Below, piece after piece: positions 11,575-23,289 of a stretch of 64,000 nt of DNA. The stretch is from contig NC_066581.1 in assembly GCF_024323335.1 (NCBI RefSeq), forward strand, positions 231,462,539-231,526,538. The letters run 5' to 3'. The DNA comes from Lathyrus oleraceus (Eukaryota > Streptophyta > Magnoliopsida > Fabales > Fabaceae). The notes under the pieces were generated by a model, which had not been told where the DNA came from, ran no database searches, and worked only from the letters and a program-made list of their open reading frames with translations. The position numbers were made by a program, and so were the translations under genes. Position 1 is the stretch's first letter, and each line of letters starts with the position of its first letter.

Positions 11575-11945
11575 GGTATTTAGACCGAAGTGGCATTCAG
11601 GCCAGTTTTTCGATGTTCAGATCGAAGAAGTTTCCGACGTTCAGGTCGACGCAACTTGTGGCATTCAGGCCAAGTTTACGGTATTCAGACCGAAGTGGCA
11701 TTTAGGCCAGTTTTCCGATGTTCAGATCGAAGAAGTTTCCGACGTTCAGGTCGATGCAACTTGTGGCATTCAGGCCAGTTTTCCGATATTCAGACCCAAG
11801 TGGCATTCAGGCCAGTTTTCCGATGTTCAGATCGAAGAAGTTTCCGACATTCAGGTCGATGCAACTTGTGGCATCCAGGCCAGTTTTCCGGTATTCAGAC
11901 CAAAGTGGCACTCAGGCCAGTTTCCCGGTGTTCAGACCGATGTTT
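11575..11945. repeat. 105-bp tandem repeat, three or more copies
   Basis: The marker ATCGAAGAAGTTTCCGAC starts at 11621, 11726 and 11831, steps of exactly 105 bp. Each unit is itself made of shorter related blocks (GGCATTCAGGCCAGTTTTCC and TTCAGACCGAAGTGG), so the array looks like a higher-order repeat grown from about 35-45 bp blocks. Confidence 0.8.
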
Positions 11946-12265
11946 GATAATCAAGTATCGTCCGATGCTCAGATCGAAGTCATTTCCAGTATTCAGATTG
12001 ATGAGCGGCATTCAGGCCATGGTTATTTCTGTGTTACCATTTATTTTGGAATTCAGGCTAACATTCCTTGTTTCGGTGTTCAGACCGACTCTCACCGTAC
12101 CAGACGGATTCTTTTTCAAGACCACCTCTTGGCCAATTCTGACATGCATTCTTACTTCATTTTTTCACTTAAGTGTAAATTTTCGGGCTTTTATCGTATT
12201 CAATCACTTGATACCTCGAAAGTGCGAAAGCCGTTGCTATCTTCCTTTCGGGTTTCCAGTTGATT

Positions 12266-12278
12266 GAATAGGGGCAGC
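12266..12278 (+). other. Ogre-1 polypurine tract
   Basis: GAATAGGGGCAGC directly precedes the LTR start TGTAATACCCC. The second Ogre has the same tract (GATTGAATAGGGGCAGC on the minus strand at 22825-22841), also directly before a TGTAACACC LTR start. This is the expected plus-strand DNA priming site. Confidence 0.85.
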
Positions 12279-14648
12279 TGTAATACCCCAAAATTTACCC
12301 TTCATTCTTCCTGGAAGCATGGGATTATGTTTTACACTTCATTAGCATCATATTAGGTCATACTCATTGCATACTGCATTAGTGACATGGAAATCAGGTT
12401 TTGATTGATCACTCCTTAATAGAAGGAGCCCACACAAAGCAAGATGAAGAATTGGACTTCATTTTCTAAGTATACAAGTCTCAAGGGTCTCAGGGGGGGT
12501 CCAAGTATCTTATTATGGTCCTCAGTTCATCAGTGAAGGATTCAAAGCTATCGGAGTGTTCATCTGGATTTAATCAGAAATTAGGGTTTCATGGCTACCT
12601 GCAACAGGCAATGTTTGGTTGGAAGTAGAGGAGCTCATCCATGTCATGATTAGAGAGGCATCTTGGCCTAGGAAGATTCACAATTATCTCAGAAAGATCC
12701 ATTGGCAATCAGTGCAATAAGTTCTTGATCATTTTTGCCCTAAAACTAGGGTTTCGTATAAAATCAGTTTATTTTTGATTCTTTGGGTGAAAACCTTTTC
12801 AATGGCCCTCCATATGTCCACAAGGGTCAACATACAAAAAATCAGCTCTTTATTTGAGCTAGAAGTGCTTCAATTGATCAATGGAATCGGGAATCAGACA
12901 GTTTAAGAAAAGTCAACTGTGGAGCCAAAAAAGTCAACTCCTGACATTTTGAGAGTGGAATCTCAAAATCCATGCCTAGGGGAGCCTACATGTGAAATTT
13001 GATCAAGGTTGGATCATGGATTCATCATTTAATCAGGAATTGGAAAAGTTACTTAATTTGGAAATGGTTGACTTTCCATTTAAGTTGACTTGAATTTTCA
13101 GTTGATTTCTTTATGATCGATGTTTGACTTAGGGATTGCTTATGGAAATTGAAGAGATCTTTTGATCCTCCCTCGTTCATCTCATATGCCATGTATTAGA
13201 GGCCTTTTACCTTGATTTTATTTGGTCCTTACCTCATTTCCTGATTAAATTATTTAGTGGACCCTTCGTGTGTATATTTTCATCTGTTTGATTCATCTGT
13301 TATCTTTTATACTTGTTTCTCTCATTCATGCTTTCTGTTGCTTGATTATTTAACATGTTCATACTCCCATGCATTGTTTAAGTGCTCTATTATTTGATTC
13401 TTTGGTTTGATTATATATTGTTTATTAATCCGATCTGATTGATAACTGTTGCCTACTTGTATGATGTATGAGGCATATATTCTTATTGTTTGTTTGCCAT
13501 GAACAATCCCCATTCATAACAAATGTACCCCTCTCCCATAAAGTGTATAATATTTATTTCTTTATTTCTTTAGTCACCTGTTAATACAAGAATTAAAACG
13601 AACATCTTATAACCATTTCAAAATAAGATCAAAAGCTTGATCCAACGTCGAGTAATCATTTTCAAAACTTAACAGAACCAGCACACATTCATCCATCCTC
13701 TTGTAAGTCGATTGCCTCAGGCATCGCCATCTACCTGTAAGTCGATTGCCTCCGGAATCTCCATCTACCCTTATCCGTAACTCCTCTCCGCGCTCCATCC
13801 GTCGACTCTTGTTCCGTTTAGGTAGCACCCATTAGGTAGAACCCTTTGTATGATAACATAGGTAGAATTCCCTTATTCTTTGTATGCTAACATTAGGTAG
13901 ATATTCCCTTCTGTAAATCCTAACACATAGGTCCACATTGCATGACAACTCTAGAGAAGAGCTTCCCCACTTTTAGACCTTCTGTTCGTCTCCGATCTTG
14001 TGGCATGTCAGTCCGTTCTATTGCAAAGAGGTAACTGTCTAAGACTCGATTCAGCGAGTTGCGACACCTACTGCTAGGACGTTGAACACACTGCCCACCC
14101 TCCTTTGACACATCTGGTGTCCTCTTTTGTAAGTCCATGTTCAGATGGCAATCCTTAACCCCTAGTTAGCCGAATTACGTTTTGCTCTGATTCTCATTCC
14201 AGATGAGATACGTAGGCATAAGACGCGACGTCTTACCGAGCACACTTCTCTTTAACCCATAGGTACCCGAGCTACAAAGACTCTGATTCTCATACTCAGA
14301 TGAGATACGTAGGCAGTGGATGCGACATCCTTGCGAGTCATTTTCTTTTAACCTTCCTTTTAGTAAATAGTACTTTAGATATACCTACACCCTTTAGACT
14401 AAAACAACACTTATGAAAAGGGCTCCCTAGGAGTACCTAGGATGTTTTGGGTGCTTAAAACCTTCACATTGCATAACCAACCCCCTTACCCAGATCTTTG
14501 ATATTTTTAATAGTTTTTGATTCGATAAAACTTTTAGGTTTTTGTTCGCTTTCTAACCATTCCTTTGGATAAATAGAAGTGCGGTGGCGACTCGACTTGT
14601 ATGATTTACCTTGGATTTAGTCAATATCTCTAATGGTAACGAATACCC
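12279..14648 (+). mobile_element. Ogre-1 3' LTR, truncated
   Basis: Begins TGTAATACCCCAAAATTTACC right after the polypurine tract. It contains two copies of the LTR double-hairpin module (hairpins at 14192-14208 and 14220-14234; 14288-14305 and 14318-14330). The right part (GTGCGGTGGCGACTCG, about 14580) resembles the end region of Ogre LTRs, but no terminal CA with target-site duplication is present. Sequence identity to the LTR type breaks off around 14648 at a filler junction. About 2.37 kb remain, shorter than the 4.9-5.1 kb Ogre LTRs elsewhere in the window. A different LTR subfamily from those. Confidence 0.75.
14192..14330 (+). other. Two LTR double-hairpin modules (Ogre-1)
   Basis: Module a: TCTCAT-TCCAG-ATGAGA (14192-14208), then TACGTAGGC, then AAGACG-CGA-CGTCTT (14220-14234). 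Module b: TCTCAT-ACTCAG-ATGAGA (14288-14305), then TACGTAGGC, then GGATG-CGA-CATCC (14318-14330). The second hairpins have different stems but the same CGA loop. Related modules occur in all three Ogre LTR types here. Confidence 0.75.
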
Positions 14649-14680
14649 CTCTCCTATCACTAATGGTTTACCTTGGATAC
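14649..14680. other. Filler DNA at Ogre-1/Sirevirus junction
   Basis: The junction segment is patched from its neighbours: CTCTCCTATCAC (14649-14660) matches 14731-14742 in the Sirevirus integrase; TAATGGT (14661-14667) matches 14631-14637 and TTTACCTTGGAT (14668-14679) matches 14606-14617, both in the LTR. No target-site duplication is present. This pattern is typical of templated repair of a double-strand break and explains why both elements are truncated here. Confidence 0.7.
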
Positions 14681-15372
14681 AGTAGACTTGCTGAATTTTG
14701 CTCCTCTGAAGGTATTGGTCATGAGTTCTCCTCTCCTATCACCTCTCAGCAAAAAGGTGTTGTTGAACGCAAGAACATGACTCTACAAGAATCAGTTACA
14801 GTCATGCTTCATGCTAAGCAACTACCCTACCATTTTTGGGCTGAAGCGATGAATACTGCTTGTTGTATTCATAATAGAGTCACTTTAAGAACCGGTACCT
14901 CAATTACTCTTTATGAACTATGGAAAGGAAGGAAGCCCACTATCAAATACTTTCACGTATTTGGAAGCAAATAATACATTCTGGTTGACCGTGACCAAAG
15001 AAGAAAGATGGATCCTAAGAGTGATGAGGGAATATTTCTGGGATACTCTACAAACAACAGAGCCAATAGAGTTTTCAATTACAGAACCAAAGTCATGATG
15101 CAATCCATCAATGTTATAATGGATGATAATATCTCGGAAAAGGGGACTGATGTTGAAGAAGATGTTGGCACATCATCTCAGGAGATTGACACATCTTAAA
15201 ATGAGGAAGTTATTGAGTCAGACAATGAATGAGGAGGCATTAAACCAGACAACCATCAAGTCAACAAAGGTCCCTCCATCAGAATTTAGAAATATCATTC
15301 AACATATCTCATTATTGGAAACCTTAATGAAGGGGTCACCACTAGATCTAGAGATGTGATTTCAAATGCTTG
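14681..15372 (+). pseudogene. pol: Sirevirus C1 integrase remnant
   Basis: Ty1-copia integrase, 5'-truncated. The frame opens inside the catalytic core (AEFCSSEGIGHEFSSP, QQKGVVERKN) and includes the third catalytic acid (Glu of VVERKN); the upstream two are lost at the filler junction. It continues through AKQLPYHFWAEAMNTACCI and YELWKGRKPT, then frameshifts near 14970 and 15190. The linker to RT ends TTRSRDVISNAC in a shifted frame at 15372, where element C2 is inserted. The coding continues at 51090 (ACFASKFEPKNVKE). GCTTG at 15368-15372 is the left target-site duplication of C2. Confidence 0.85.
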
Positions 15373-18300
15373 TGAAATTCTGGTATTAGATATGAGATGT
15401 CGAATGTAATGTCACGACACTAATATCTGAATTCTACAAACAGAAGAAAGATATAGAAAGATAAAACAAAGGACACAAGCAATTGTTAACCCAGTTCGGT
15501 CCAACTCACCTACATTTGGGGGCTACCAAGCCAGGAAGGAAATTCACTAAAATAGAATCAGTTCAAAGACTCTCCGTACACTTCAACAAGTTACAGTCTT
15601 TCTCACCTAATCTCTACCCGTGCAATTTCTACCTAAGCACTCTTAGATATGAGAACCCACTCACTTCCTTACAATCATATGTCGCATCCGCGAAAAACAA
15701 CCGGCGGGCTAAAACAAAAAAACAAACAGAGCCGCCACTGCGCGTTATTTATCCCAAGATAGGGAAAGGAAACGCTCAGAGAAACCTGGAAAAAGCATGG
15801 TCTCGCGACCAAAGAGAAAGGGTAAGGGAGTCGGTTACGCAAGGGGAAGGTATTAGCACCCCTCACGTCCGTCGTACTCGACGGGATCCACGCTCTAAGA
15901 AAAGAAAAGGTTGCTAAAACACCACACACACACACGCACCGAAGACAACACAGGTGGGGTTAAGAGGAAGAGAGCTCGATAGGACATCGCATCCTATGCC
16001 TACGTATCTCGTCTGGAACGAGAATCAGAGCTGCCGTAGTTCGGCTCACGCACGCCAAACAAGACACACACACCCACAGGCAAACCTGGAACCCGAATGC
16101 CAATCGCTGGACTTACATCGGCTTCTGAACCAAACAAACACAATTAGGATACAGACAGCCAATCGCTGGTCTTACATCCATATCCTGACACACAAGAAGA
16201 AACAAACAACAACAAGTTACTAAGGAGTCAGGCACTCGAGCCTAGCAACTATCAAGCAAACACACAAAAAAAAGAAAAAGGGTGCCCGGAGAGACCTCGC
16301 ACGGTCTGCTGCCTACGTACCTCATCTGGTATGAGGATCAGGGCGACGTAGTTCCCTTGAAAGGGAAAGAAATTCTAGCCAGAAACCAAGGGGAGACACA
16401 CTACTAGGGAGCTGGACTCGAGCCTAGTGTTATCATGCATCATTGCCCTATGTTATGGTTTCTATCTACTTGCACAACAGCAAGCTAATCCTAACCAGGA
16501 AAAACAAGCATGCAAGCATCAATCAAAAAATAAAGCAAGCATTCCACGTAGCACACACTATATCCAGTCAAGTGGGCTCAAACAAAGGGTTCGACTGCCG
16601 AGGCAAGTCATCTGTACAAGGTAGTGTTCGCTCTTAACCCTGACATTGAGAGTCAGGGTGAAGTAGATGAAAGGTGAGTGAAGATGAGACTTCACAGCTC
16701 TTATCCCTGACCAGGGAGAGCTTCAGACAAAGGAGCGTGGGTCCAGAAAGGAGGGACCCTTCTACGCTCAAGACTCTGACTCGATTGTGCAACAGCACAA
16801 GATCTTGGGTTTGTGTCCCAATGCATCAACACAGTGGTGTGAGCAGAGGGACGACTCAACAGAATAGCGGGGGACAGATTGCATATCCCTTGGGTTTCGC
16901 CAATTGCCTCATAGAGGTCTTTACCTGCTTGGCACAAAAGTAAACAATCACAAACATCGCCTCTTAAGGAGGACTTCAGACAGTTGCCTGGCTAAATAAC
17001 AAGCCAGGTCTTCCAGACTACATGGAGACAAGAGAGTCTACCTCAACTGGCTTATAAAACCAAGCAGCAGCAAGCAAGTTCTTAAAGAACTAAAGCGACT
17101 TAATGTACCTGAAATCAATCAAGTATCATCAGTACTCAGACAAACCAACAGTAAACAACAAATGTTAATCTATACAGTCAAACACAAATTAATGCACACA
17201 AGTGCAAGCCATGAGCTCAAACTCAAGCATCAAACCCTACAACACAAATCCAATGTTAGTTTACACAATTCACAAGTCAACTTAATTAACTTGAATTTTC
17301 CTCCTTAAGCCTTATACATCTCAACCTGAAAATCCAATTCAAAAGTGAGAAACAAGACCACTAGGCCAAGCCTAGGGTCCAAAGGGGATGAAAAATCCAA
17401 AACAGCAAGTGAAAATTATCCAAAACCACAACCAAACAAGTTAGAGACAAATACAATTGGTCCCATGCTCATATCAATCACCATTATCATTTCATGCACA
17501 ATTTAGTATCAAACATGCAATTTGCAACTTCAAAAGACCAAACAGAACTATCTCAACCAAAAGCATACCAAAACCATTCAATTAATTCCACAAGAATTCA
17601 CACCTAAACAGGACACATTCAATGGATAGCATGCCAATTTTCAGCTTAATTGGACAAAAGGAAGTAGGGCAATGAAAATCATAAAGTTCAGACAAGTTCA
17701 AACAAGCCAACACATGGTATCCAAACAAACATCAACTTCCAAAAATCATAAAACAGTGTCACAACAAGATAAATGAATGGGATCAAAACCACAATGACCT
17801 GTAATGTGTCTACAATCCTCATACCAAATTTCACACTCATCCAATACACTATGAGAATTTCACAAACAAAATACAATCATGTGTCACACAATGTCACAAA
17901 ATGAGCCAACAGAAGAGAAAATCACAATCAATTAGAAAATGTCATCAAAATTCCAGAAAAAATCACATGTGATCTCAACATACATATGTTCATTCATGCA
18001 AAATTTCAGCTCAATTCAACATCTCTAAGCACATCAAATAAAATCATGAAGTTGACCTAGCTTGGTGTGACACAAATTGTCACACCTCTAATCAAAAATT
18101 CATATCTCTTCAACCAAGTGTCCAAAAATCACAAACTCTACATGAAAATCACCATCAAAGTGTCCAGAACAAGCACAAAAAATTTCATTCATTTCTTTGA
18201 AAGTATCATCATTTCATGAAAGATATGGCAAAACATGTACAAATGTGACAACATCCAACAAACCCTAGGCATTTTAATTTTCTACACATGCAAAAAATTT

Positions 18301-21300
18301 ACAAAAATCATGATTAAATTCTACACATCACAAGGAATATCATGTAAAAAATCTCACAAATTTTGGATAAAAAATGAGCTCTCTATGAATCTTTGAAGTT
18401 ATGGCATCAAAATGTAAAATGAAAATGAAAAAGAAATAGAAATAATATAAATAATATGATCCAATGGCATTTTTGTAATACTTATGAACTTGGCCAAAAC
18501 GACGCCGTTCCAAACAGAAGCCAGGGCGCGCTCTGATTGGCCAGAGCTGGCGCCAAACACGAATTTGAATCCAGGCCAGGAAATAATGGATCTAACACGT
18601 GTTTCTCATCATCTTCTTCAAACACAAATTCCAGAAATTCAAGAACAACAATTCTCAACCAAAATCATCGTACCATACATCAAAATGACCGGTGAATCAT
18701 GTACATCACGAATATGTATTCCATTTAACCTAACTCTAAGCATGGCAACGGGATCGATCCAAAAAAGAAATGAACACAAAACTTCAATTCACGATTACAC
18801 ATTCAATACTCAATCAATCCACAAACCAAAAGCATCATGATGTTCTATGATCAAAGATCTTTCTAAACCCTAGCTTAATTCGAGCAATGGTGAAATTTGA
18901 AAATTGACCTAGTGATGAAGGCAGCAATTGATTTGGACGTTTCAAGGTGTAAAAGCTCCAAACAGATTGAGATTATGGACGAGGAAGTTGAATGCAATGC
19001 CTAGCTCGATCCAAAACAGCTCCAATTGGAAGAATCTTCACTTTGCCATTGTTGAGCAAGCTTTGTACAGTCACGATTCTTGGAGTTTTTGGCACCAATT
19101 TGTCAAAACAGTTCCTCCTCAAGAGTTGTGGAGAGTGAATCCAAGAAGAATCGTGCCAATTGATGAAGATTTGATGAAGAATTGATGAAAAAAAGTGATG
19201 AAGCTTTGAGAGAATTGTGAAGTTTTGGAGGGAAAAACAGTTATGGATCTTGAGAAGTGTGATGTAATTAACATTTTCTGTTATGCTTAACAATATATAC
19301 CAATGCTAATCCACTTTGCTAATCTTAATTACCAAAAATCAAGTGATTAGCATAATTGCATTTTATGTGAAAGTCCAAAAATGACCTTGCCAAATTATGC
19401 ACCATGACAGCTCATGACAGTTCACACAACTTCTAAATGGTATTTGGAGTGTGTTAGAAGTGGTCTCATGTTCAAATTCCAAGTATTTCTCAAAATCACA
19501 TGTTCACACCAAAATGCACTTAAATCCACTTGAAATTTGACTTTTTGCTATGAGTATTTTTGATGAATTTGGACCATACACCATGAAAGTACATGTGAAA
19601 TGGGGTTTGCTCACAAAAAGATCACTCAAATTGGACATTCCATGTGAAAGTTATGCCACTTTGATTTTAGGCATTTTTGGAAAATGAATGAACCATAACT
19701 TGCCAACCATACATGGGAATTTCAAGTTCTTAGACTTTCTGGAAAGGTGAGATCAAGATCTACAACTTTCATGTTGGACAAATTTTCATTTGAAGCTTTT
19801 TTGGACATGTAAATTTGTGGTGAAAAACTTTCCATTTTTGGAAACTTCCATTACAAATCACTTTCTATTTTTGGCAACTTTTGTCCTGACTTTATTTTCT
19901 TCATTCTTGAGCTTTGACATGTCAAATGAAACTTATTTCAACATGAATGAAGTGTATCCAACTCTCTCCCACCTCCAAATCCATAAAATCAAGCACAGTT
20001 GACCACAATTGACTTTTTCAACTGATAGATGAATTTGGCCATGCACTGATCAAACTGAGCCTCAAACTTCTGATGAAATGGCTCAATGATGAAACCCTAG
20101 CTTCCATAAGCTCAATATAATCGCATGATGATCCCCATATCCATTGTAGACCCCAACTCCTTACCATGCCCTGATTGGCCCAATGCAACTGATTAGGGTT
20201 GACCAGTGGTCAAAACCCTAATCTCAAGGTAGCTGATCAAACTCTTAAACTTCTGGTGATATCCAGACCATGATAATGATGATGCATCATTGCAACCAAG
20301 ATCAAGACCAATCATGAAACCCTAATTCATAGCCCAATCCTCAGATGGCCAATGATCAGTCAATAAAACCCTAGGCTTGCATCTCCACCTCCTATCTTCT
20401 GACCAAGACTTAGGAGGATGATTGGCACAATGTAACCACATGATATGCAATTATGAAATGCCTAATGACCTAAAAATGATATGCAATATGTTAAGCTAGT
20501 CCCAAGAGAGGAGGGCAAATTTTGAGGTGTTACATCATACACCAGTGATTTTAAACAACAATCCCTTGAGAAGAGAAAACACTTTTCAATAACACACTCT
20601 TGATTTACTTCACACTTTCAATCAAGAAGACACACTCTTGATCTTGCTTAACAACTTTGATCAAGAAGACAAACACTCTTGCTTAACAGCTTTAGAGTGA
20701 CAAACTACAACCACAAATCAGTCCAATTCAATCATCAATGGATGACTTGAATGACCTACAAGTCTCACGACTAAACAAACACAAACCCTAGCTCTCTCTT
20801 TATATTTCGCTCAGTATTGGTTGTGTTGTAGAACAGGTTTTCTAAGTCCCTTTTTATAGAAGCATTCAGCTGGGCTTGGACATCTTGAAAACCCTAAATC
20901 TATTTTCCAATCAAATATTTTTATAACAACTGGTTAGATCTCCTTGGAAAATAAGTAAATCAGGTTGTAATCCATGATTGAATGCGCCAGCTAATCAGAT
21001 CTTCAATCATACAAAGATTTCCATTAATTGTGCAATCACAAAACACCAGACATTCACACTGAATGTTATGTGTACATGATGTCATGACATCGGGTCTGAC
21101 ATCCTGGAAAAATCCTGCATAATCCAATAATTCCTTTTATAACTTCCACCAGGTACAATCATATCAGATGTCATGACCTTGTGAATGTCATCTGAAACAA
21201 TCCTGCATGAACATGTCTTTCATTTAAGCTCCAACAGGTACATCCAATATCAGAAGCCATGGCATTGTATGTGGCATTTTGAAACACTCCTGCCTGGACA

Positions 21301-21412
21301 TGTTCTTGAACTCCAGCAGGTACATAGGATATCTCATGTTAAGACATCACATGTAACATCTTGTGAACACTCTTTGTTTTACCAAAATTGCTGCCAACAC
21401 TTAGAATCAACA
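15373..21412 (-). mobile_element. Sirevirus C2 3' LTR, split by an Ogre LTR
   Basis: Minus-orientation LTR lying as two parts, 15373-15679 and 20535-21412, separated by the solo Ogre LTR. Without the insert and one TSD copy it is about 1180 bp, matching the C2 5' LTR at 49909-51089 (1181 bp) almost base for base. On the minus strand it starts TGTTGATTCTAAGTG and ends CCAGAATTTCA. A TATA box (TATAAAAAGGG on the minus strand) lies at 20848-20858. It is flanked on the outside by GCTTG (15368-15372) and on the inside by a polypurine tract (21413-21426). Confidence 0.85.
15680..20534 (-). mobile_element. Solo Ogre LTR A, TSD TCATA
   Basis: A 4855-bp LTR in minus orientation. Left edge TGTCGCATCCGCG, right edge GGTGTTACA, flanked by TCATA at 15675-15679 and 20535-20539. 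The C2 5' LTR at about 50207-50225 shows the uninterrupted site (CAATCACACACCAG). It contains two double-hairpin modules (15981-16023 and 16292-16336), a degenerate 2-unit repeat near 16100-16190 and a telo-box hairpin at 20191-20223. Nearly identical to LTR B at 31346-36201. The small open frames inside it are not conserved proteins. Confidence 0.88.
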
Positions 21413-21976
21413 AACTCCCCCTTTGGAAAATTTTGGCTAAAACATATATCTGTCCTTTTTGTTCACAAGGTAAACTATCAGCAGTTAAACAACATAACAG
21501 TAGTTTAAACAGCAGCAGAAGCAAATACAATTACTAGTTATAGCTACTAGTAATACACACATGCACAAGGGTACTTCTCCTCCTCGTAGACCTGTGCAAC
21601 AAAAACAGAATTACTAGTTATGGATGCAACTAGTAAGACACACAAATGCACAAGGGTACTCCTTCTCCCCCTAAATCTGTGCATACATCACACATCTTCC
21701 ATAATAGCTACTGTAACTCCAGCACCTGTACCAGCCAGAATATCATTCTGACATCTGCTTCAACATCAACACCTATGCACCATATCAGACATCCCCTTTG
21801 ACATCTTTAAACAGAGCATCATCTTGTTTTAACACTTGTGCACTTCCTTCCATAATAGTTGTCTTTCAGCTATATATACCTCAGAACTCCTCAACAGCTT
21901 CCACATCAACTTCCTCATCAGCACTTCTCCCCCTTTTTAGTCAAAATTGACCAAAGGTAACCAATTAGACAAAATA
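21413..21976 (-). other. Sirevirus C2 3' untranslated region with repeated polypurine tracts
   Basis: On the minus strand the LTR is preceded by CCAAAGGGGGAGTT (complement of 21413-21426), the polypurine tract. Further purine blocks of the same type lie at about 21661-21677 (AGGGGGAGAAGG) and 21926-21942 (AAAAAGGGGGAGAAG). Multiple polypurine-like blocks upstream of the 3' LTR are a described Sirevirus feature. No coding frame is recognisable. The segment ends where an Ogre LTR fragment begins. Confidence 0.7.
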
Positions 21977-22824
21977 AATGAACCATAACTTGCCAACCAT
22001 ACATGGGAATTTCAAGTTCTTAGACTTTTTGGAAAGGTGAGATCAAGATCTACAACTTTCATGTTGGACAAATTTTCATTTGAAGCTTTTTTGGACATGT
22101 AATTTTGTGGTGAAAAACTTTCCATTTTTGGAAACTTCCATTACAAATCACTTTCTATTTTTGGCAACTTTTGTCCTGACTTTATTTTCTTCATTCTTGA
22201 GCTTTGACATGTCAAATGAAACTTATTTCAACATGAATGAAGTGTATCCAACTCTCTCCCACCTCCAAATCCATAAAATCAAGCACAGTTGACCACAGTT
22301 GACTTTTTCAACTGATAGATGAATTTGGCCATGCACTGATCAAACTGAGCCTCAAACTTCTGATGAAATGGCTCAATGATGAAACCCTAGCTTCCATAAG
22401 CTCAATATAATCGCATGATGATCCCCATATCCATTGTAGACCCCAACTCCTTACCATGCCCTGATTGGCCCAATGCAACTGATTAGGGTTGACCAGTGGT
22501 CAAAACCCTAATCTCAAGGTAGCTGATCAAACTCTTGAACTTCTGGTGATATCCAGACCATGATAATGATGATGCATCATTGCAACCAAGATCAAGACCA
22601 ATCATGAAACCCTAATTCATAGCCCAATCCTCAGATGGCCAATGATCAGTCAATAAAACCCTAGGCTTGCATCTCCACCTCCTATCTTCTGACCAAGACT
22701 TAGGAGGATGATTGGCACAATGTAACCACATGATATGCAATTATGCAATGCCTAATGACCTAAAAATGATATGCAATATGTTAAGCTAGTCCCAAGAGAG
22801 GAGGGCAAATTTTGAGGTGTTACA
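21977..22824 (-). mobile_element. 848-bp Ogre 3' LTR fragment
   Basis: Identical in extent to the last 848 bases of LTR A (19687-20534), ending GGTGTTACA. On the minus strand it is the U3 start of a 3' LTR, preceded by the Ogre polypurine tract at 22825. The rest of this LTR is missing and C2 3' UTR follows directly at 21976, so the fragment is broken, without a target-site duplication. Confidence 0.88.
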
Positions 22825-22842
22825 GCTGCCCCTATTCAATCC
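22825..22842 (-). other. Ogre X polypurine tract
   Basis: The minus strand reads GGATTGAATAGGGGCAGC directly before TGTAACACC. The last 13 bases equal the Ogre-1 tract. A second copy lies at 38493-38510. Confidence 0.85.
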
Positions 22843-23289
22843 ACTGTGAACCTGTCGATATGAATAGCCTCGGCTTTCAGATGATCAGGATGAAGAGTGA
22901 TTGAATACCAAGAACAGACGAACAATTTGCACTCCGATGGGAAAATAATTAACAACGCCTGTCAGAATCGGCGAAGAAGCAATCTCAAAGAAAAATCCGT
23001 CTGGAACGGAAAAAGTCGGCCCGATCGCCGAAACAACAACATCAACCTGGATACCAAAATAAATGGTAACACAGGGATAACCATGGCCTGAACACCACAC
23101 ATCCGCTGGGGATTATTATCTTTTATTCTTTTTATTTTCTTGAACCCCGAAATTTTCCTTCGCGCCAGTGATCCCAGATCACCGCATTTGAACCCCGACA
23201 TCTCGTTTCCTTGTGATAATTCCGCTGACAACGTCGGAAATAACACCAATCACCACTCTGAGGGCGACATATCAGAGGGTACACCTTCC

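Larger units (their letters stand above)
10196..12265 (+). other. Ogre-1 3' untranslated region
   Basis: About 2.1 kb between the hairpin array and the polypurine tract. Open frames here are produced by the tandem repeats and show no domain. It holds a 33-bp array, a 105-bp array, and about eleven copies of a TCCCCAGCAGAGTC-like motif between 10728 and 11505. Ogre 3' UTRs are known to be hypervariable and to breed tandem repeats. Confidence 0.7.

Noticed and set aside
11590..12267. 225-codon frame of repeated motifs
   Set aside because: A by-product of the 105-bp repeat (35 codons per unit) in non-coding 3' UTR.
14192..14234. A tRNA gene in the double-hairpin module
   Set aside because: No T-loop GTTCRA, no anticodon arm geometry and no acceptor stem with seven pairs; only superficially clover-like.
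18484..18840. 118-codon frame, repeated at 34151-34507
   Set aside because: LTR-internal, no domain; repeated because LTRs A and B are copies.
19790..20002. 70-codon frame occurring four times
   Set aside because: Inside Ogre LTR U3 copies; repetition comes from LTR copies. No homology recognised.
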